Below, one piece after another: positions 1-7,866 of a stretch of DNA of 14,228 bases. The stretch comes from an uncultured Chloracidobacterium sp. (lineage in GTDB: Bacteria; Acidobacteriota; Blastocatellia; Pyrinomonadales; Pyrinomonadaceae). The position numbers and the translations under genes were made by a program. The first letter of the stretch is position 1. The number at the start of each line of letters is the position of its first letter. Below the pieces are notes generated by a model. It did no database searches. It was not told the DNA's origin and was given only the letters and a program-made list of their open reading frames with translations. The stretch is from positions 1 to 14,228 of the forward strand of contig CALDGX010000128.1 in assembly GCA_937941715.1 (NCBI GenBank), in the 5' to 3' direction.

Positions 1-3000
1 CCGCCGCAGCCGAAACCGGCGGACATCGCGGGCATTACGGCCAATATTCCCGAGCGTTTCTTTGGCGGTAAACCTCGATTTCATTACAAGTGGACTTGCT
101 CGAATTGCAAAGTAGACGATTTTGACCGCTCGCGGACCGCGGTGACGGCGCCCAAGACCGGTGCCTCGACAGTGACCTGCGAACTCCTCGTCGAGGGCGC
201 CGACGGTAAGTCCACGCCGCTGATCCGCAAGGAAGTGAAGTTTGACGTTTCCGGCGGCCCGACACCTTCGCCCAGCGTTACGCCGACCCCATCGCCGTCG
301 CCGGTTGGAGCAACCCCGACCCCGACACCGTCGCCGACACCTTCGCCGACGCCGGGTCCGACGCCAATACCCGAAATGACCCCGCAGACCGTTTTCGCGG
401 GAATTGAAAACCGTTCGGCGACCACCACCAGCATCTGGGCCTCGGATAGGGAGCCTAAGACAATGCTTGACGTGGTGGAAGCTCATTTTGAGGCCGGCTG
501 GAAAGGCGCACGCAAGGTCACGATCCCGGCCAACGGAACGGTCACGTTCAAGGTCGGTTCCGTGGGCGCCGCGACCGGCGGCACCAATACTGTCAAGGTG
601 TCCTGCACCTGGAAACGTGACCCGGCGGCCCCCGATATGGTGCCGAACGTCATCTACGAAGCGGACGGCAGCCTCACGTGCGGAAGCATGCCCGGAGCGA
701 GTCGTGTAAAACTCGTACCGGGGGCGTTAAAGCCGCTCAAGCTCGACGAAACCGCCTCGATAGAAGCGGTCGTTTCCAACGTGGCCGCCGACGATAAACC
801 GCTGACCTACGCTTGGAGCGGCACATTCGAAGGTACGCCCGCCGAACTCAAGAGCTCGAGCAAAGTAACGATCAAGGGTAAGAAGATCGGAAAATACACG
901 CTTTCGGTCACCGTCTCAAGTCCCAAAGGGGCGATCGGCAAGGCCAGCCTCGAATATGAGGTCGGCGGCGTAACGGCCGCACTTGAAAAGGTAAAGGGGC
1001 CGGTGCTCTACGGGGCGGAAGTTGCCCTAACGATCAAGGTTACCGGCCTCGACAAGCTTGGAGCGAACTTCCAGGCGGGATGTGCGCCGGGCAAAGCGTG
1101 CCTTCCCGACTCTGTCAACGAGGGCGGAGCCTCTGCGGTAAAGGTGATCTGGCAATCCGAGCCTGCGATCACTTTCCTACCGCCGACTACCGGCGGGCCG
1201 ACCACGATCGGCAGATTTGACCGCATGGGTAAGATCAAGGTCTGGGCTCAGGTAATGCTCACCGAGGAAGGCCGCACCCGAACTATCACCGAGACGCCTC
1301 AACAGGAGATCGACGTCAGGGCGCCAAAATACAAGATCGTCTTTACTCCCGCCGAAGGCCAGGGAAAGGCCGGTCAGGAGATAAGGGCCGTGATCACCGA
1401 AGACCCGATACGGGATCCGGCGATAGATCCGGCGATCATCAACTTTGTATGGACCGATCCGCCTTCGTCCAACCGGATGGAGTACACGGACAACGCCAGC
1501 GAGATCGGATTTACCCTGAAGGACGCCAAGCCGGTCCAGCTGAACGTCCAGGCGAGAGTTCCGCACTGGGGCGATACCATCGCCGACATTACCGGAACCT
1601 ACACGCCCACGATGTTTACCGTCAAGACCGATGTTCTCGGCAGCGGCGGCCCCAAACCGCAGATCTGGCGCGAGGGCGTTGGCCTCGTGACCGTTGAAAA
1701 GAATGTGTGGTGCGCCGACGAATTGGTCCGAGTGAAAGCGACGATCGTCGAACCGGGAGCTCCGAGCGAGATACGTTGGAGTTGGACGGCCAATGAGGGA
1801 ACGACCATCGGCAACAATATCGCACAGGAGATAACCGTTTCGCGTCACGAGACCGGCACAGCCGAACTGACGGTCGAGGCTAAGGACAAGGACGGCGTAT
1901 TGCTCGGCAAGGGAACCGCGACATTCTCGGTCACCGTCTCGGCCCTCGACATAAAGACGGCCAAAACAAAGGCTGCGGACGCCAATTCAGGCGCCGCGAA
2001 AAAGAAGGCGGCAGCCGAAAAAGTGACAAGGGCGAAAGATATGGTCCGTAAGGGCCAACTCGACGAGGGCATAACACTCGTCGGCGAAGCCGCTGCCGAC
2101 GACCCGGCAAATCCCGAGGCAAAGACGCTTGGCGCAAAATGGAAAAAGGAGCGGACGGCGGTCCAGGCGACCATTACCAAGGCCAGAGGACTGCTCGATC
2201 AGAATAGATTTGTCGATGCTTCGTCAGCTTTGAATGTGGCAAAAGGCACGCACCCGCTGTACAAACCGGTCGTCGATCTCGACAAGGAGATCAATGACAA
2301 ATGGGGCAAGCATGACGCCGCCGTCAAGGAGGCTCTCGGGGCCGTGCGTTTGGCCAACGAGGCCAGGGACTTCAAAAAGGCCCTCAGCCTGGCCCCGCAG
2401 GTGCGGACCAATTTCAAACTGACGCCGCCCAGCGAAGCCGAGCTCAAGCGTTACGAGGATTGGGCCCGTGAGCACGAGACCGAAAAGGAACGCCGCCGCG
2501 GCATCCTCAAACAGGCCGAGGCAAAGCTCAATGCCGGCGACTTTGACGGTGCGCTCGCCGGGGTCGACGAAATGTGGAAGAACTTTGACACGTACTGGAG
2601 TTTTACGGTCGATCCCGAACCGAAGATCGCCGAGAACATCAAGGCCGAGGCACTCAAACGCCGCGACCGCGTCAATACGCTTATGACACAGGTCAAGGCC
2701 GCGGCCGAAGCTCCAAAATTTGACAAAAAGCAGCTTCAGCTGGGCCTTACCAACGCGGACGAGGTCCTGCGGATCTCACCGGCGAACGCTGACGCAGCTA
2801 AATACAAAGCGATCATCGCCGATCGGCTCGCCCGCGGTGAAAAGGGAGCAAAAGCGGACGACTCCGAGGCGAAAGGCGACGCCGCTGCGGCACAGGGCGA
2901 TCACAAGGCGGCGATCAAGGCATACGATTCGGCCATCAAGGCAAACCCGAACGACCCCGAGCTCTATATCAAACGCGGCACGTCCAAGATGGCGGTCAAC

Positions 3001-4425
3001 GACATCAAGGGCGCGTTAAAGGACTTTGACCGCGGCATCGAGCTCAAGCCCGGCGTGCCTGCCTGGCATATGAAACGGGCGGACGCCCGAGACCGGTCCG
3101 GCGACGCCAACGGTGCCGTCAGCGACTATCAGTCCGTGATCATCGTCGAGCCGCGAAATATGGACGCACTGACCGCCCTCGCGGCGATCTATGTCCGGAC
3201 CAATAACTATACCGGGCTGATCGATGTCTATACACGCATCATCAACCTCCAGCCGGCCAACGCCTCGGCCTATCTCGCCCGCGGAATGGCGTATCAGGCC
3301 AGCGGCAGCTGCCCGCTTGCCGTTCGCGATTTTGAAAAGGCGTTCTCGCTCGATCCGCGCAACAGCAATGCGGTAAACGGCCGCGGCGAGTGCCGCGAGT
3401 CGGGAAACGACCTGAAGAACGCCCTCAAAGACTATGAAGCGGCGGTCAAGCTCGACCCGTCAAACACCCGTGCGGTCGCCAACCGGGACCGGCTGAAGAT
3501 CAAGACGGCCCCGACGCCGAAACCCGTCGCGACGCCCAAACCGACGCCCGTACCGGTTCCGACACCCAAGGCGACGCCCAAACCGACGCCGAAACCGTCC
3601 CGCACGCCATTCCAGATCCCGTCTGAGATCAACATACCGGGTGTCGGTACAATCAAGATCCCCGGAGCCAAACCGACACCCACGCCCGCCAAGACCGGCG
3701 GCGTTCCGTCCGGAAAGGAATCTCCGGTATTGAATAACGGCAACATCTACGGCGTCTCGAACGGCCCGACGTCGCCGACGACCTTTAAGGTGACGGCAAA
3801 ATGGGTGCTGACCTACATTCAGACCTACCACTGGAACAACGCCACGGGTGCCAGCCCCGGATGGATCGGCGTTTACGACCAATCGGGTGCCAAGTACGGG
3901 CCGTGGCGGGCCAGCGGATCGCCCGGACAGGGCGGCGTCCGCAACGCCTATTGGGAGGTCAGGCCGAACATCGTCCTGCCGCCGGGTACCTATACGATCG
4001 TCGTTTCGTCGCCCGAAACGTGGTCGCATAATGCCCAAAGCGGCGGAAAGGGATTTGCCATCGTCAAGGGTTATCCCGCCGGTTCGGGCCAGGCGTCATC
4101 GGGCGGTATGCCGTCGCCTACTAAATCGCCGACTCCATCGGGCGGCAGCCTGTCGCTCGTCGCCATTGTCGAAAATCGTTCGAATATGCCGACGCACATC
4201 TTTGCCCAGGGTGACAGTTTCGGCCCCGGCAACAAGATAGCTCCCGGCGAGAAGAGGAACGTTAACGTAACGATGGACTCGAGCGGCCGGATCAAATTTA
4301 CGGCCGGCCGCAACGGCCAGGTGATCGCGACCAAGATATGGAACGGTGTCGCGGGCGATGCGAGCCGTTATCCGAGGGTCATTTTTGACGGATCGCAGCT
4401 GCTGATAACAACCGGGCTGCGATGA
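1..4425 (+). CDS. Large modular envelope protein: Ig-like, helical/TPR and repeated beta modules (5' partial)
   Basis: The frame is open from base 1 with no convincing start, so the N-terminus lies upstream; 1474 residues are visible and the gene ends TGA-TAA. Order by visible residue: Ig-like fragment with a CxxC (Cys33, Cys36); Thr-Pro-Ser linker (about 87-126); beta module 1 copy A (131-230); Ig/PKD-like beta domains (about 235-650, repeated Trp-Ser-Trp/Tyr-Ala-Trp strands); Ala/Lys/Glu-rich helical repeats (about 655-950); roughly six TPRs with typical Ala-Tyr-Asp and Asp-Pro-Asn positions (about 951-1167); Pro-Thr-Lys linker (1170-1203); beta module 2 (about 1245-1358); Ser-Pro-Thr linker (1360-1383); beta module 1 copy C (1384-1474). 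Pro-Thr linkers and Ig folds suggest an exported protein, but no signal peptide is visible. Modules 1 and 2 recur in the next two genes, which links the three. I do not recognise the whole protein and assign no enzymatic role; a scaffold or adhesion role is inference. Confidence 0.9.
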   Translation, partial: PPQPKPADIAGITANIPERFFGGKPRFHYKWTCSNCKVDDFDRSRTAVTAPKTGASTVTCELLVEGADGKSTPLIRKEVKFDVSGGPTPSPSVTPTPSPSPVGATPTPTPSPTPSPTPGPTPIPEMTPQTVFAGIENRSATTTSIWASDREPKTMLDVVEAHFEAGWKGARKVTIPANGTVTFKVGSVGAATGGTNTVKVSCTWKRDPAAPDMVPNVIYEADGSLTCGSMPGASRVKLVPGALKPLKLDETASIEAVVSNVAADDKPLTYAWSGTFEGTPAELKSSSKVTIKGKKIGKYTLSVTVSSPKGAIGKASLEYEVGGVTAALEKVKGPVLYGAEVALTIKVTGLDKLGANFQAGCAPGKACLPDSVNEGGASAVKVIWQSEPAITFLPPTTGGPTTIGRFDRMGKIKVWAQVMLTEEGRTRTITETPQQEIDVRAPKYKIVFTPAEGQGKAGQEIRAVITEDPIRDPAIDPAIINFVWTDPPSSNRMEYTDNASEIGFTLKDAKPVQLNVQARVPHWGDTIADITGTYTPTMFTVKTDVLGSGGPKPQIWREGVGLVTVEKNVWCADELVRVKATIVEPGAPSEIRWSWTANEGTTIGNNIAQEITVSRHETGTAELTVEAKDKDGVLLGKGTATFSVTVSALDIKTAKTKAADANSGAAKKKAAAEKVTRAKDMVRKGQLDEGITLVGEAAADDPANPEAKTLGAKWKKERTAVQATITKARGLLDQNRFVDASSALNVAKGTHPLYKPVVDLDKEINDKWGKHDAAVKEALGAVRLANEARDFKKALSLAPQVRTNFKLTPPSEAELKRYEDWAREHETEKERRRGILKQAEAKLNAGDFDGALAGVDEMWKNFDTYWSFTVDPEPKIAENIKAEALKRRDRVNTLMTQVKAAAEAPKFDKKQLQLGLTNADEVLRISPANADAAKYKAIIADRLARGEKGAKADDSEAKGDAAAAQGDHKAAIKAYDSAIKANPNDPELYIKRGTSKMAVNDIKGALKDFDRGIELKPGVPAWHMKRADARDRSGDANGAVSDYQSVIIVEPRNMDALTALAAIYVRTNNYTGLIDVYTRIINLQPANASAYLARGMAYQASGSCPLAVRDFEKAFSLDPRNSNAVNGRGECRESGNDLKNALKDYEAAVKLDPSNTRAVANRDRLKIKTAPTPKPVATPKPTPVPVPTPKATPKPTPKPSRTPFQIPSEINIPGVGTIKIPGAKPTPTPAKTGGVPSGKESPVLNNGNIYGVSNGPTSPTTFKVTAKWVLTYIQTYHWNNATGASPGWIGVYDQSGAKYGPWRASGSPGQGGVRNAYWEVRPNIVLPPGTYTIVVSSPETWSHNAQSGGKGFAIVKGYPAGSGQASSGGMPSPTKSPTPSGGSLSLVAIVENRSNMPTHIFAQGDSFGPGNKIAPGEKRNVNVTMDSSGRIKFTAGRNGQVIATKIWNGVAGDASRYPRVIFDGSQLLITTGLR
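391..690 (+). repeat. Beta module 1, copy A (protein-level repeat)
   Basis: About 100 residues starting at a Gly-Ile-Glu-Asn-Arg-Ser strand. Then come a Trp-Ala-Ser-Asp segment, an Arg-Lys-Val strand, a Gly-Thr-Val-Thr-Phe-Lys strand, a Cys-Thr-Trp-Lys-Arg-Asp-Pro segment, and a Val-Ile-Tyr-Glu strand closing with Ser-Leu-Thr-Cys-Gly. The same landmarks appear in order in the 142-aa protein at 4439-4867 and, without the cysteines, at 4150-4422. The two Cys could form a disulphide, which would fit an exported domain. I know no family name for it. Confidence 0.65.
3733..4077 (+). repeat. Beta module 2, copy 1 (Tyr-His-Trp-Asn-Asn module)
   Basis: About 115 residues with ordered landmarks: Gly-Asn-x-Tyr-Gly-Val-x-Asn-Gly, Tyr-His-Trp-Asn-Asn, Tyr-Gly-Pro-Trp, Tyr-Trp-Glu-Val, Leu-Pro-Pro-Gly-Thr-Tyr-Thr and a final Gln-Ser-Gly-Gly-Lys-Gly strand. 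The module at the C-terminus of the 4930-6831 protein carries the same landmarks at the same spacing. Each copy is preceded by TPRs and, here, a Pro-rich linker. It resembles a compact all-beta ligand-binding or carbohydrate-binding-like fold, but I cannot name the family. Confidence 0.65.
4150..4422 (+). repeat. Beta module 1, copy C (protein-level repeat)
   Basis: The last ~91 residues of the large modular protein start with a Val-Glu-Asn-Arg-Ser strand and continue with Lys-Arg-Asn-Val, Gly-Arg-Ile-Lys-Phe-Thr, Ile-Trp-Asn and Val-Ile-Phe-Asp-Gly-Ser. This matches the order of copies A and B, but the Cys pair is missing. A Ser-Pro-Thr linker separates it from beta module 2. Confidence 0.6.
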
Positions 4426-4438
4426 TAAGAGGTGAGAA

Positions 4439-4867
4439 ATGAAAAACTTATTCGTTTGTACTATTGAAGCATTTCTTCTGATCGGGTTACTTGCGATCGT
4501 CGGCAGCGGGCAATCCGCGCCGGATGCGTCGGCGGTGAATGCCCGTGCCGGAACGGTGACCGCTCTTCTCGAAAATACTACCGATAAGAGCGTGCTTTTC
4601 TGGACGTCCGACAATCGTCCCCAAACTTTGGCCGATGTTGGAAAGTTTCGCGTCGCTCCGGGTACGAAACGAAAAATGGTCGTCAACGTGTCAGCGAGCG
4701 GCCAGGTCAAGTTCACGGTCAGCTCCGGCCCGCCGCCCGATAAGTCGAGCATCCTTGGGACGACACTCGGCTCTTGTACGTGGCGGCAGGATCCACGGGC
4801 TCCGACCAGGCTGCCCTATATCGTTTTCAACGGCAGCAGCCTGACCTGCGGTTACACGGGCAACTAA
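4439..4867 (+). CDS. Small secreted single-module protein (beta module 1)
   Basis: 142 aa with an ATG start 13 bases after the stop of the large modular gene and a strong Shine-Dalgarno (GAGGTGAG, 4429-4436). Residues 1-28 form a signal peptide: Met-Lys-Asn, a hydrophobic core around residues 11-21, and probable cleavage near Gly-Ser-Gly-Gln-Ser-Ala. No lipobox is visible. The mature part (about 41-142) is essentially one copy of beta module 1, with Glu-Asn-Thr, Phe-Trp-Thr-Ser-Asp, Gly-Gln-Val-Lys-Phe-Thr, Cys-Thr-Trp-Arg-Gln-Asp-Pro and a closing Ser-Leu-Thr-Cys-Gly. It is closest to copy A and keeps both cysteines. Operon arrangement and shared domain suggest it works with its neighbours in the envelope or outside the cell. 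It could be a stand-alone subunit or a remnant of a larger protein. Function unknown. Confidence 0.85.
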   Translation: MKNLFVCTIEAFLLIGLLAIVGSGQSAPDASAVNARAGTVTALLENTTDKSVLFWTSDNRPQTLADVGKFRVAPGTKRKMVVNVSASGQVKFTVSSGPPPDKSSILGTTLGSCTWRQDPRAPTRLPYIVFNGSSLTCGYTGN

Positions 4868-4889
4868 GCCGGGGTAATTCGGCCGGCTC

Positions 4890-4905
4890 ATCGGATCGGT
4901 CCGAT
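4890..4905 (+). other. Intercistronic hairpin
   Basis: ATCGGA (4890-4895), a 4-base loop TCGG, then TCCGAT (4900-4905) give a perfect 6-bp stem in the 62-base gap between the small secreted gene and the next gene. No T-run follows, so it is not a convincing intrinsic terminator. It could affect mRNA stability or relative expression, or occur by chance. Confidence 0.25.
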
Positions 4906-4929
4906 AATTCGGATCCAGGAGGTGGCAAC

Positions 4930-6831
4930 ATGGTCACTAGAATGATATTTACGACGCTTTTGATACTCATGGCCGGACTCGGTGTCGCGGCCCAGGGCAC
5001 GTTCACGCCGCGTGACGCCGACGAAGCCGAGGGCTGGCAGATCTACAACCAATACAAGGCGAGCCGTGCGGCCGAGACGGCGGCAACTAATCAGATAAAA
5101 CAGACGCTCGGTGACGTTGCGACGGCATCGATGAGTTCGCTCGGACTTTTGGGAGCTGACCCGAGCGATCGGGCAATGTTGGCTGCTCTCAGGCAAAAGG
5201 TCGATTCCGAGCGGCAAAAACAGACCCAGCTTCTCGCACGATGGGGCGAAAAATTCTACTGGCGCTATGGTGACCTGGCGTGGGCCGTGGACAAGATCAA
5301 GGACCCGAAAACAAAGCGCGAGATGGACCGCATCGAGTTTGCCCTCACGTATTTTCCGTTCGATCCCAAAAAGGCAGCCAGCCCGTCCGGCGGAGGATCG
5401 ACCGGGGCCACGTGGCGCCCTGACGGCCCCTGGAACGGCATGCAGATCAAATACAGCATCAGCGGGGTAAACGTGACCTCGACCGAGGAGGGCGGGCCGT
5501 TCTGCTGCTGGATCAGGACTCTCGGCGGCGGCATTCCCTCATCCGGGACGATCAGGGTCACCGGTTCGGTCGGAATGGTAAGCGGCCTTTCGGCTGCAGC
5601 CGTCGTGTCGGTGACCGCCGGAAGCGCCACCAAAGAATGGCGCACCGAGGTGACCCCCACGAAAAAGCCGTGGGACAACTTTGACGTTTCGGTCGAGATT
5701 CCCAAAGGCGCGACCGGCGCGAGCATTTCGATCAGTATGGTCGGAACCTATGGTTCGGCCGCCGCCGGTGAAAGCCGTGGTATCAGCGTGGTCGGCAACT
5801 TTTCCCGAAAGGACGGTGTTGCGTCAGCTCAGGCTGGGCCGCCCGCCGGTCCGACGCCGGCCCCGGCCGTCAAGACACCCTCTGCGGCAGGCGTTCCCGC
5901 AACCGCGAACCGCTCAAAGGCCGCCGACGAACTGATCAAGCAAGGAGCGGCTTTCTTTACCGGTAAACAGTATGACAAGGCTCTGACTGCTTATGATCAA
6001 GCATTGGCGATCGACCCGAATGACGCCGATGCCCTGCGTCAGCGCGGCATGGCAAAACGCGAACTGAAGGATCTGCCCGGCGCTCTTCGCGATTTTGATA
6101 ACTCGATCCGGCTTGATCCGAATAATAGCCGGGCCTATGTCGGCCGCGGTATCACCAGGGAGCGGATGTCTAACCCGACGGGAGCATTGGCTGATTACGA
6201 CTACGCTATCGTCCTGGACCCGGCCTATGTCAACGCCTACTTCTATCACGGGTTGCTAAAGCTCGGGCAGAACGACCATAAAGCCGCGATCAGCGACTTT
6301 GACCGTGTGATCGAGCTCGATCCGACAAACGGCGGCGCGTACAACAATCGCGGCCTTGCCCGGGCACGCGGCGGCGACACGGCCGGGGCGGTCGCCGATT
6401 ATGAAAAGGCGATCTCGATCAATCCGAATGACGAGGCCGCCAAAAAGAATCTCGCCGGCATCCGGCCCGCTCCGCCGGCATCGGGCTCCGAAAAGATCGT
6501 ATTTTCGTCCGGCAACGATTACGGCGTCGCCAACGGCGGCAAGCCGCCCGTTTTCACGCTGGCGGTGCCGACGGTCGTGACACAGATCAACTCTTATCAC
6601 TGGAACAACGGCCGGGGTGCTCCGGGCGGGACCGTGTGGTTGATGAACACCAATGGCGATACCTTCGGGCCGTGGCAGGTGACGGTGAGGGCAAATGTAT
6701 ATTGGGAGGTAAATCAGCGAATAAAATTGCCGGCCGGCACATACACGTTCTTCGATTCTGATCCCTCGACGTGGGCACAAAACTCACAGAGCGGCGGCCG
6801 CGGCATGGTGATCATCAAGGGCGAACAGTAA
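4930..6831 (+). CDS. Secreted TPR protein with C-terminal beta module 2
   Basis: 633 aa. I chose ATG 4930 because an excellent Shine-Dalgarno (AGGAGGTGG, 4917-4925) precedes it and a clean signal peptide follows (Arg4, hydrophobic core 6-20, cleavage likely after Val-Ala-Ala). The same frame is open further upstream, but those codons overlap the preceding gene. Order: signal peptide 1-22; charged helical region about 25-150; beta-rich domain about 161-295 with a Phe-Cys-Cys-Trp segment and Gly/Ser/Val strands; Pro-Ala linker about 300-320; five TPRs about 326-513 with Asp-Pro-Asn-Asp/Asn-Ser turns; beta module 2 about 521-633. The TPR plus module 2 half matches the architecture of the 1-4425 protein, so the two are partial paralogs. 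TPRs usually bind protein partners; here they would act in the periplasm or at the surface. The partner and function are not identifiable. Confidence 0.88.
   Translation: MVTRMIFTTLLILMAGLGVAAQGTFTPRDADEAEGWQIYNQYKASRAAETAATNQIKQTLGDVATASMSSLGLLGADPSDRAMLAALRQKVDSERQKQTQLLARWGEKFYWRYGDLAWAVDKIKDPKTKREMDRIEFALTYFPFDPKKAASPSGGGSTGATWRPDGPWNGMQIKYSISGVNVTSTEEGGPFCCWIRTLGGGIPSSGTIRVTGSVGMVSGLSAAAVVSVTAGSATKEWRTEVTPTKKPWDNFDVSVEIPKGATGASISISMVGTYGSAAAGESRGISVVGNFSRKDGVASAQAGPPAGPTPAPAVKTPSAAGVPATANRSKAADELIKQGAAFFTGKQYDKALTAYDQALAIDPNDADALRQRGMAKRELKDLPGALRDFDNSIRLDPNNSRAYVGRGITRERMSNPTGALADYDYAIVLDPAYVNAYFYHGLLKLGQNDHKAAISDFDRVIELDPTNGGAYNNRGLARARGGDTAGAVADYEKAISINPNDEAAKKNLAGIRPAPPASGSEKIVFSSGNDYGVANGGKPPVFTLAVPTVVTQINSYHWNNGRGAPGGTVWLMNTNGDTFGPWQVTVRANVYWEVNQRIKLPAGTYTFFDSDPSTWAQNSQSGGRGMVIIKGEQ
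6499..6828 (+). repeat. Beta module 2, copy 2
   Basis: The C-terminal ~110 residues show Gly-Asn-Asp-Tyr-Gly-Val-Ala-Asn-Gly, Tyr-His-Trp-Asn-Asn, Phe-Gly-Pro-Trp, Tyr-Trp-Glu-Val, Leu-Pro-Ala-Gly-Thr-Tyr-Thr and Gln-Ser-Gly-Gly-Arg-Gly. These match copy 1 at 3733-4077 in order and spacing. Here the module ends the protein, whereas in the larger protein a linker and beta module 1 follow it. Confidence 0.65.
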
Positions 6832-6838
6832 GAGCTGC

Positions 6839-7390
6839 GTGTTGACGCCGCCGCGGTTTGCGGACAGCCGACGGTTAGGCCACAATTTCAGTGTGGAATT
6901 GGGCGAAGAAAGCGCAGAGATCGGTTTGAGGCCGGTCGCCGAGGGCGACACGGACTTTTTGTACGGCCTCTATGCCGAGACTCGGCGGGACGAGGTCGCG
7001 ATGTTCGGTTGGGACGCCGGTGCGGCCGACGCCTTCCTGCGGATGCAGTTCGACGTGCGGACGCGTTCGTATGCGATGCAGTACCCGCAGGCCGAAGACA
7101 ATGTTATCGTCCTCGATGGCCGGATCGCCGGTCGTATGATCGTCGACCGGACCGAGGCGGCGATCGTGCTGGTCGACATCGCGGTCGCCGGTGCATTCAG
7201 GCAAAAGGGCATCGCGTCGCGTCTTATCAAACAGCTTCAGAGCGAGTCGGCGGCCGCGGGTGTTCCGCTGGAGCTCCGCGTTGACCGCTCAAACACCAAT
7301 GCGCTCTCGCTCTACCAAAAGCTCGGCCTTGAGATAAAAGGCGAGGATCAGATCCAATTTTTAATGACCTGGGAAGGACACCGGCGATGA
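6839..7390 (+). CDS. GNAT-family N-acetyltransferase (first of a tandem pair)
   Basis: Up to 183 aa. GNATs transfer an acetyl (acyl) group from acyl-CoA to an amine; the substrate is not predictable here. The fold is visible as a beta-strand Ile-Gly-Leu-Arg-Pro-Val (28-33), helices with Phe40 and the Leu-Tyr-Ala-Glu-Thr-Arg segment, strand Val-Leu-Val-Asp-Ile-Ala, and the acetyl-CoA pyrophosphate loop Arg-Gln-Lys-Gly-Ile-Ala (121-126). A late Asn-Thr-Asn-Ala-Leu-Ser-Leu-Tyr-Gln-Lys-Leu-Gly segment is typical of motif B. The start is uncertain: GTG 6839 lies 7 bases after the preceding stop with a weak AAGAG upstream, and GTG 6893 would remove 18 residues that have no match in the sister protein. 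The gene ends in ATGA, overlapping the next gene by 4 bases, so the pair is probably translationally coupled. It aligns along its whole length with the next protein. Confidence 0.87.
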   Translation: MLTPPRFADSRRLGHNFSVELGEESAEIGLRPVAEGDTDFLYGLYAETRRDEVAMFGWDAGAADAFLRMQFDVRTRSYAMQYPQAEDNVIVLDGRIAGRMIVDRTEAAIVLVDIAVAGAFRQKGIASRLIKQLQSESAAAGVPLELRVDRSNTNALSLYQKLGLEIKGEDQIQFLMTWEGHRR

Positions 7391-7866
7391 ATGACGAACT
7401 GCAGATAACCATGCGGCCGGTAACGCCCGGCGACCGCGAATTCTTACTTAAGGTCTACGCTTCCTCGCGTGAGGCCGAGCTTGCCGTGCTGCCGTGGGAC
7501 GAGGCGATGAAGCGGGTCTTTGTCGAGCATCAGTACGGAGCACAGACCGCACATTACCGTGAGGCGTATCCGTCGGCGACGCATGACATCGCGCTGACGG
7601 GCGGCGTGCCGTGCGGGCGGCTTTACGTCAACCGCACCGAGGACGAGATCGCCATACTCGATATCAACGTCCTGCCCGAATTTCGCCGCCGCGGCATCGC
7701 CACACAGATCATCGAGGCCCTCAAGGCTGAGGCCGACGGACGCTCGGTTCGCGTTTACATCGAAACGTACAATCCGTCGCAGAAATTGTTCACCGAACTC
7801 GGATTTGAGCCCGAGGCGGTCGAGCCCGACGCCGTCCACATACTGTTTCGCTGGCAGGCTCACTGA
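7387..7866 (+). CDS. GNAT-family N-acetyltransferase (second of a tandem pair)
   Basis: 159 aa starting at the ATG inside the ATGA overlap. It shares with its upstream neighbour the N-terminal Met-Arg-Pro-Val strand, Glu-Phe-Leu, Tyr-Ala-Ser-Ser-Arg-Glu-Ala-Glu-Leu, a central Gln-Tyr/Gln-Phe segment, a Pro-Cys-Gly-Arg-Leu-Tyr-Val strand and Asn-Arg-Thr-Glu. It has the acetyl-CoA loop Arg-Arg-Arg-Gly-Ile-Ala (100-105), preceded by Asp92 on strand beta-4. A Tyr-Asn-Pro-Ser segment and Leu-Gly-Phe (138-140) give the C-terminal part of the fold. From memory, GNATs of this Arg-Pro-Val / Tyr-Ala-Ser type occur near DUF6916 and tail-collar genes elsewhere, which I could not verify. If so, this pair belongs to the locus that resumes after the hydroxylase gene. 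The 3' end overlaps the convergent hydroxylase gene by 7 bases. Substrate unknown. Confidence 0.9.
   Translation: MNDELQITMRPVTPGDREFLLKVYASSREAELAVLPWDEAMKRVFVEHQYGAQTAHYREAYPSATHDIALTGGVPCGRLYVNRTEDEIAILDINVLPEFRRRGIATQIIEALKAEADGRSVRVYIETYNPSQKLFTELGFEPEAVEPDAVHILFRWQAH

Noticed and set aside
253..378. Short tandem DNA repeat or CRISPR-like array in the ccgacgcc-rich tract (also 3508-3609)
   Set aside because: The repeats are in-frame codons for Pro-Thr/Ser/Lys linkers with no spacer-repeat structure; they are coding low complexity.
1177..1848. Minus-strand open frame of 223 codons inside the first gene
   Set aside because: It is Arg/Gly/Asp-rich with no motif and lies wholly inside a well-supported plus-strand reading frame, so it is treated as a composition shadow.
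4096..4752. Minus-strand open frame of 218 codons across the 3' end of the first gene and the small secreted gene
   Set aside because: Both plus-strand genes have shared protein modules, and the second has a clear ribosome site and signal peptide. The antisense product has no recognisable domain.
4774..4929. Upstream GTG extension of the 633-aa TPR protein
   Set aside because: The extension overlaps the end of the 142-aa gene in another frame and would bury the signal peptide. ATG 4930 has a near-perfect Shine-Dalgarno.
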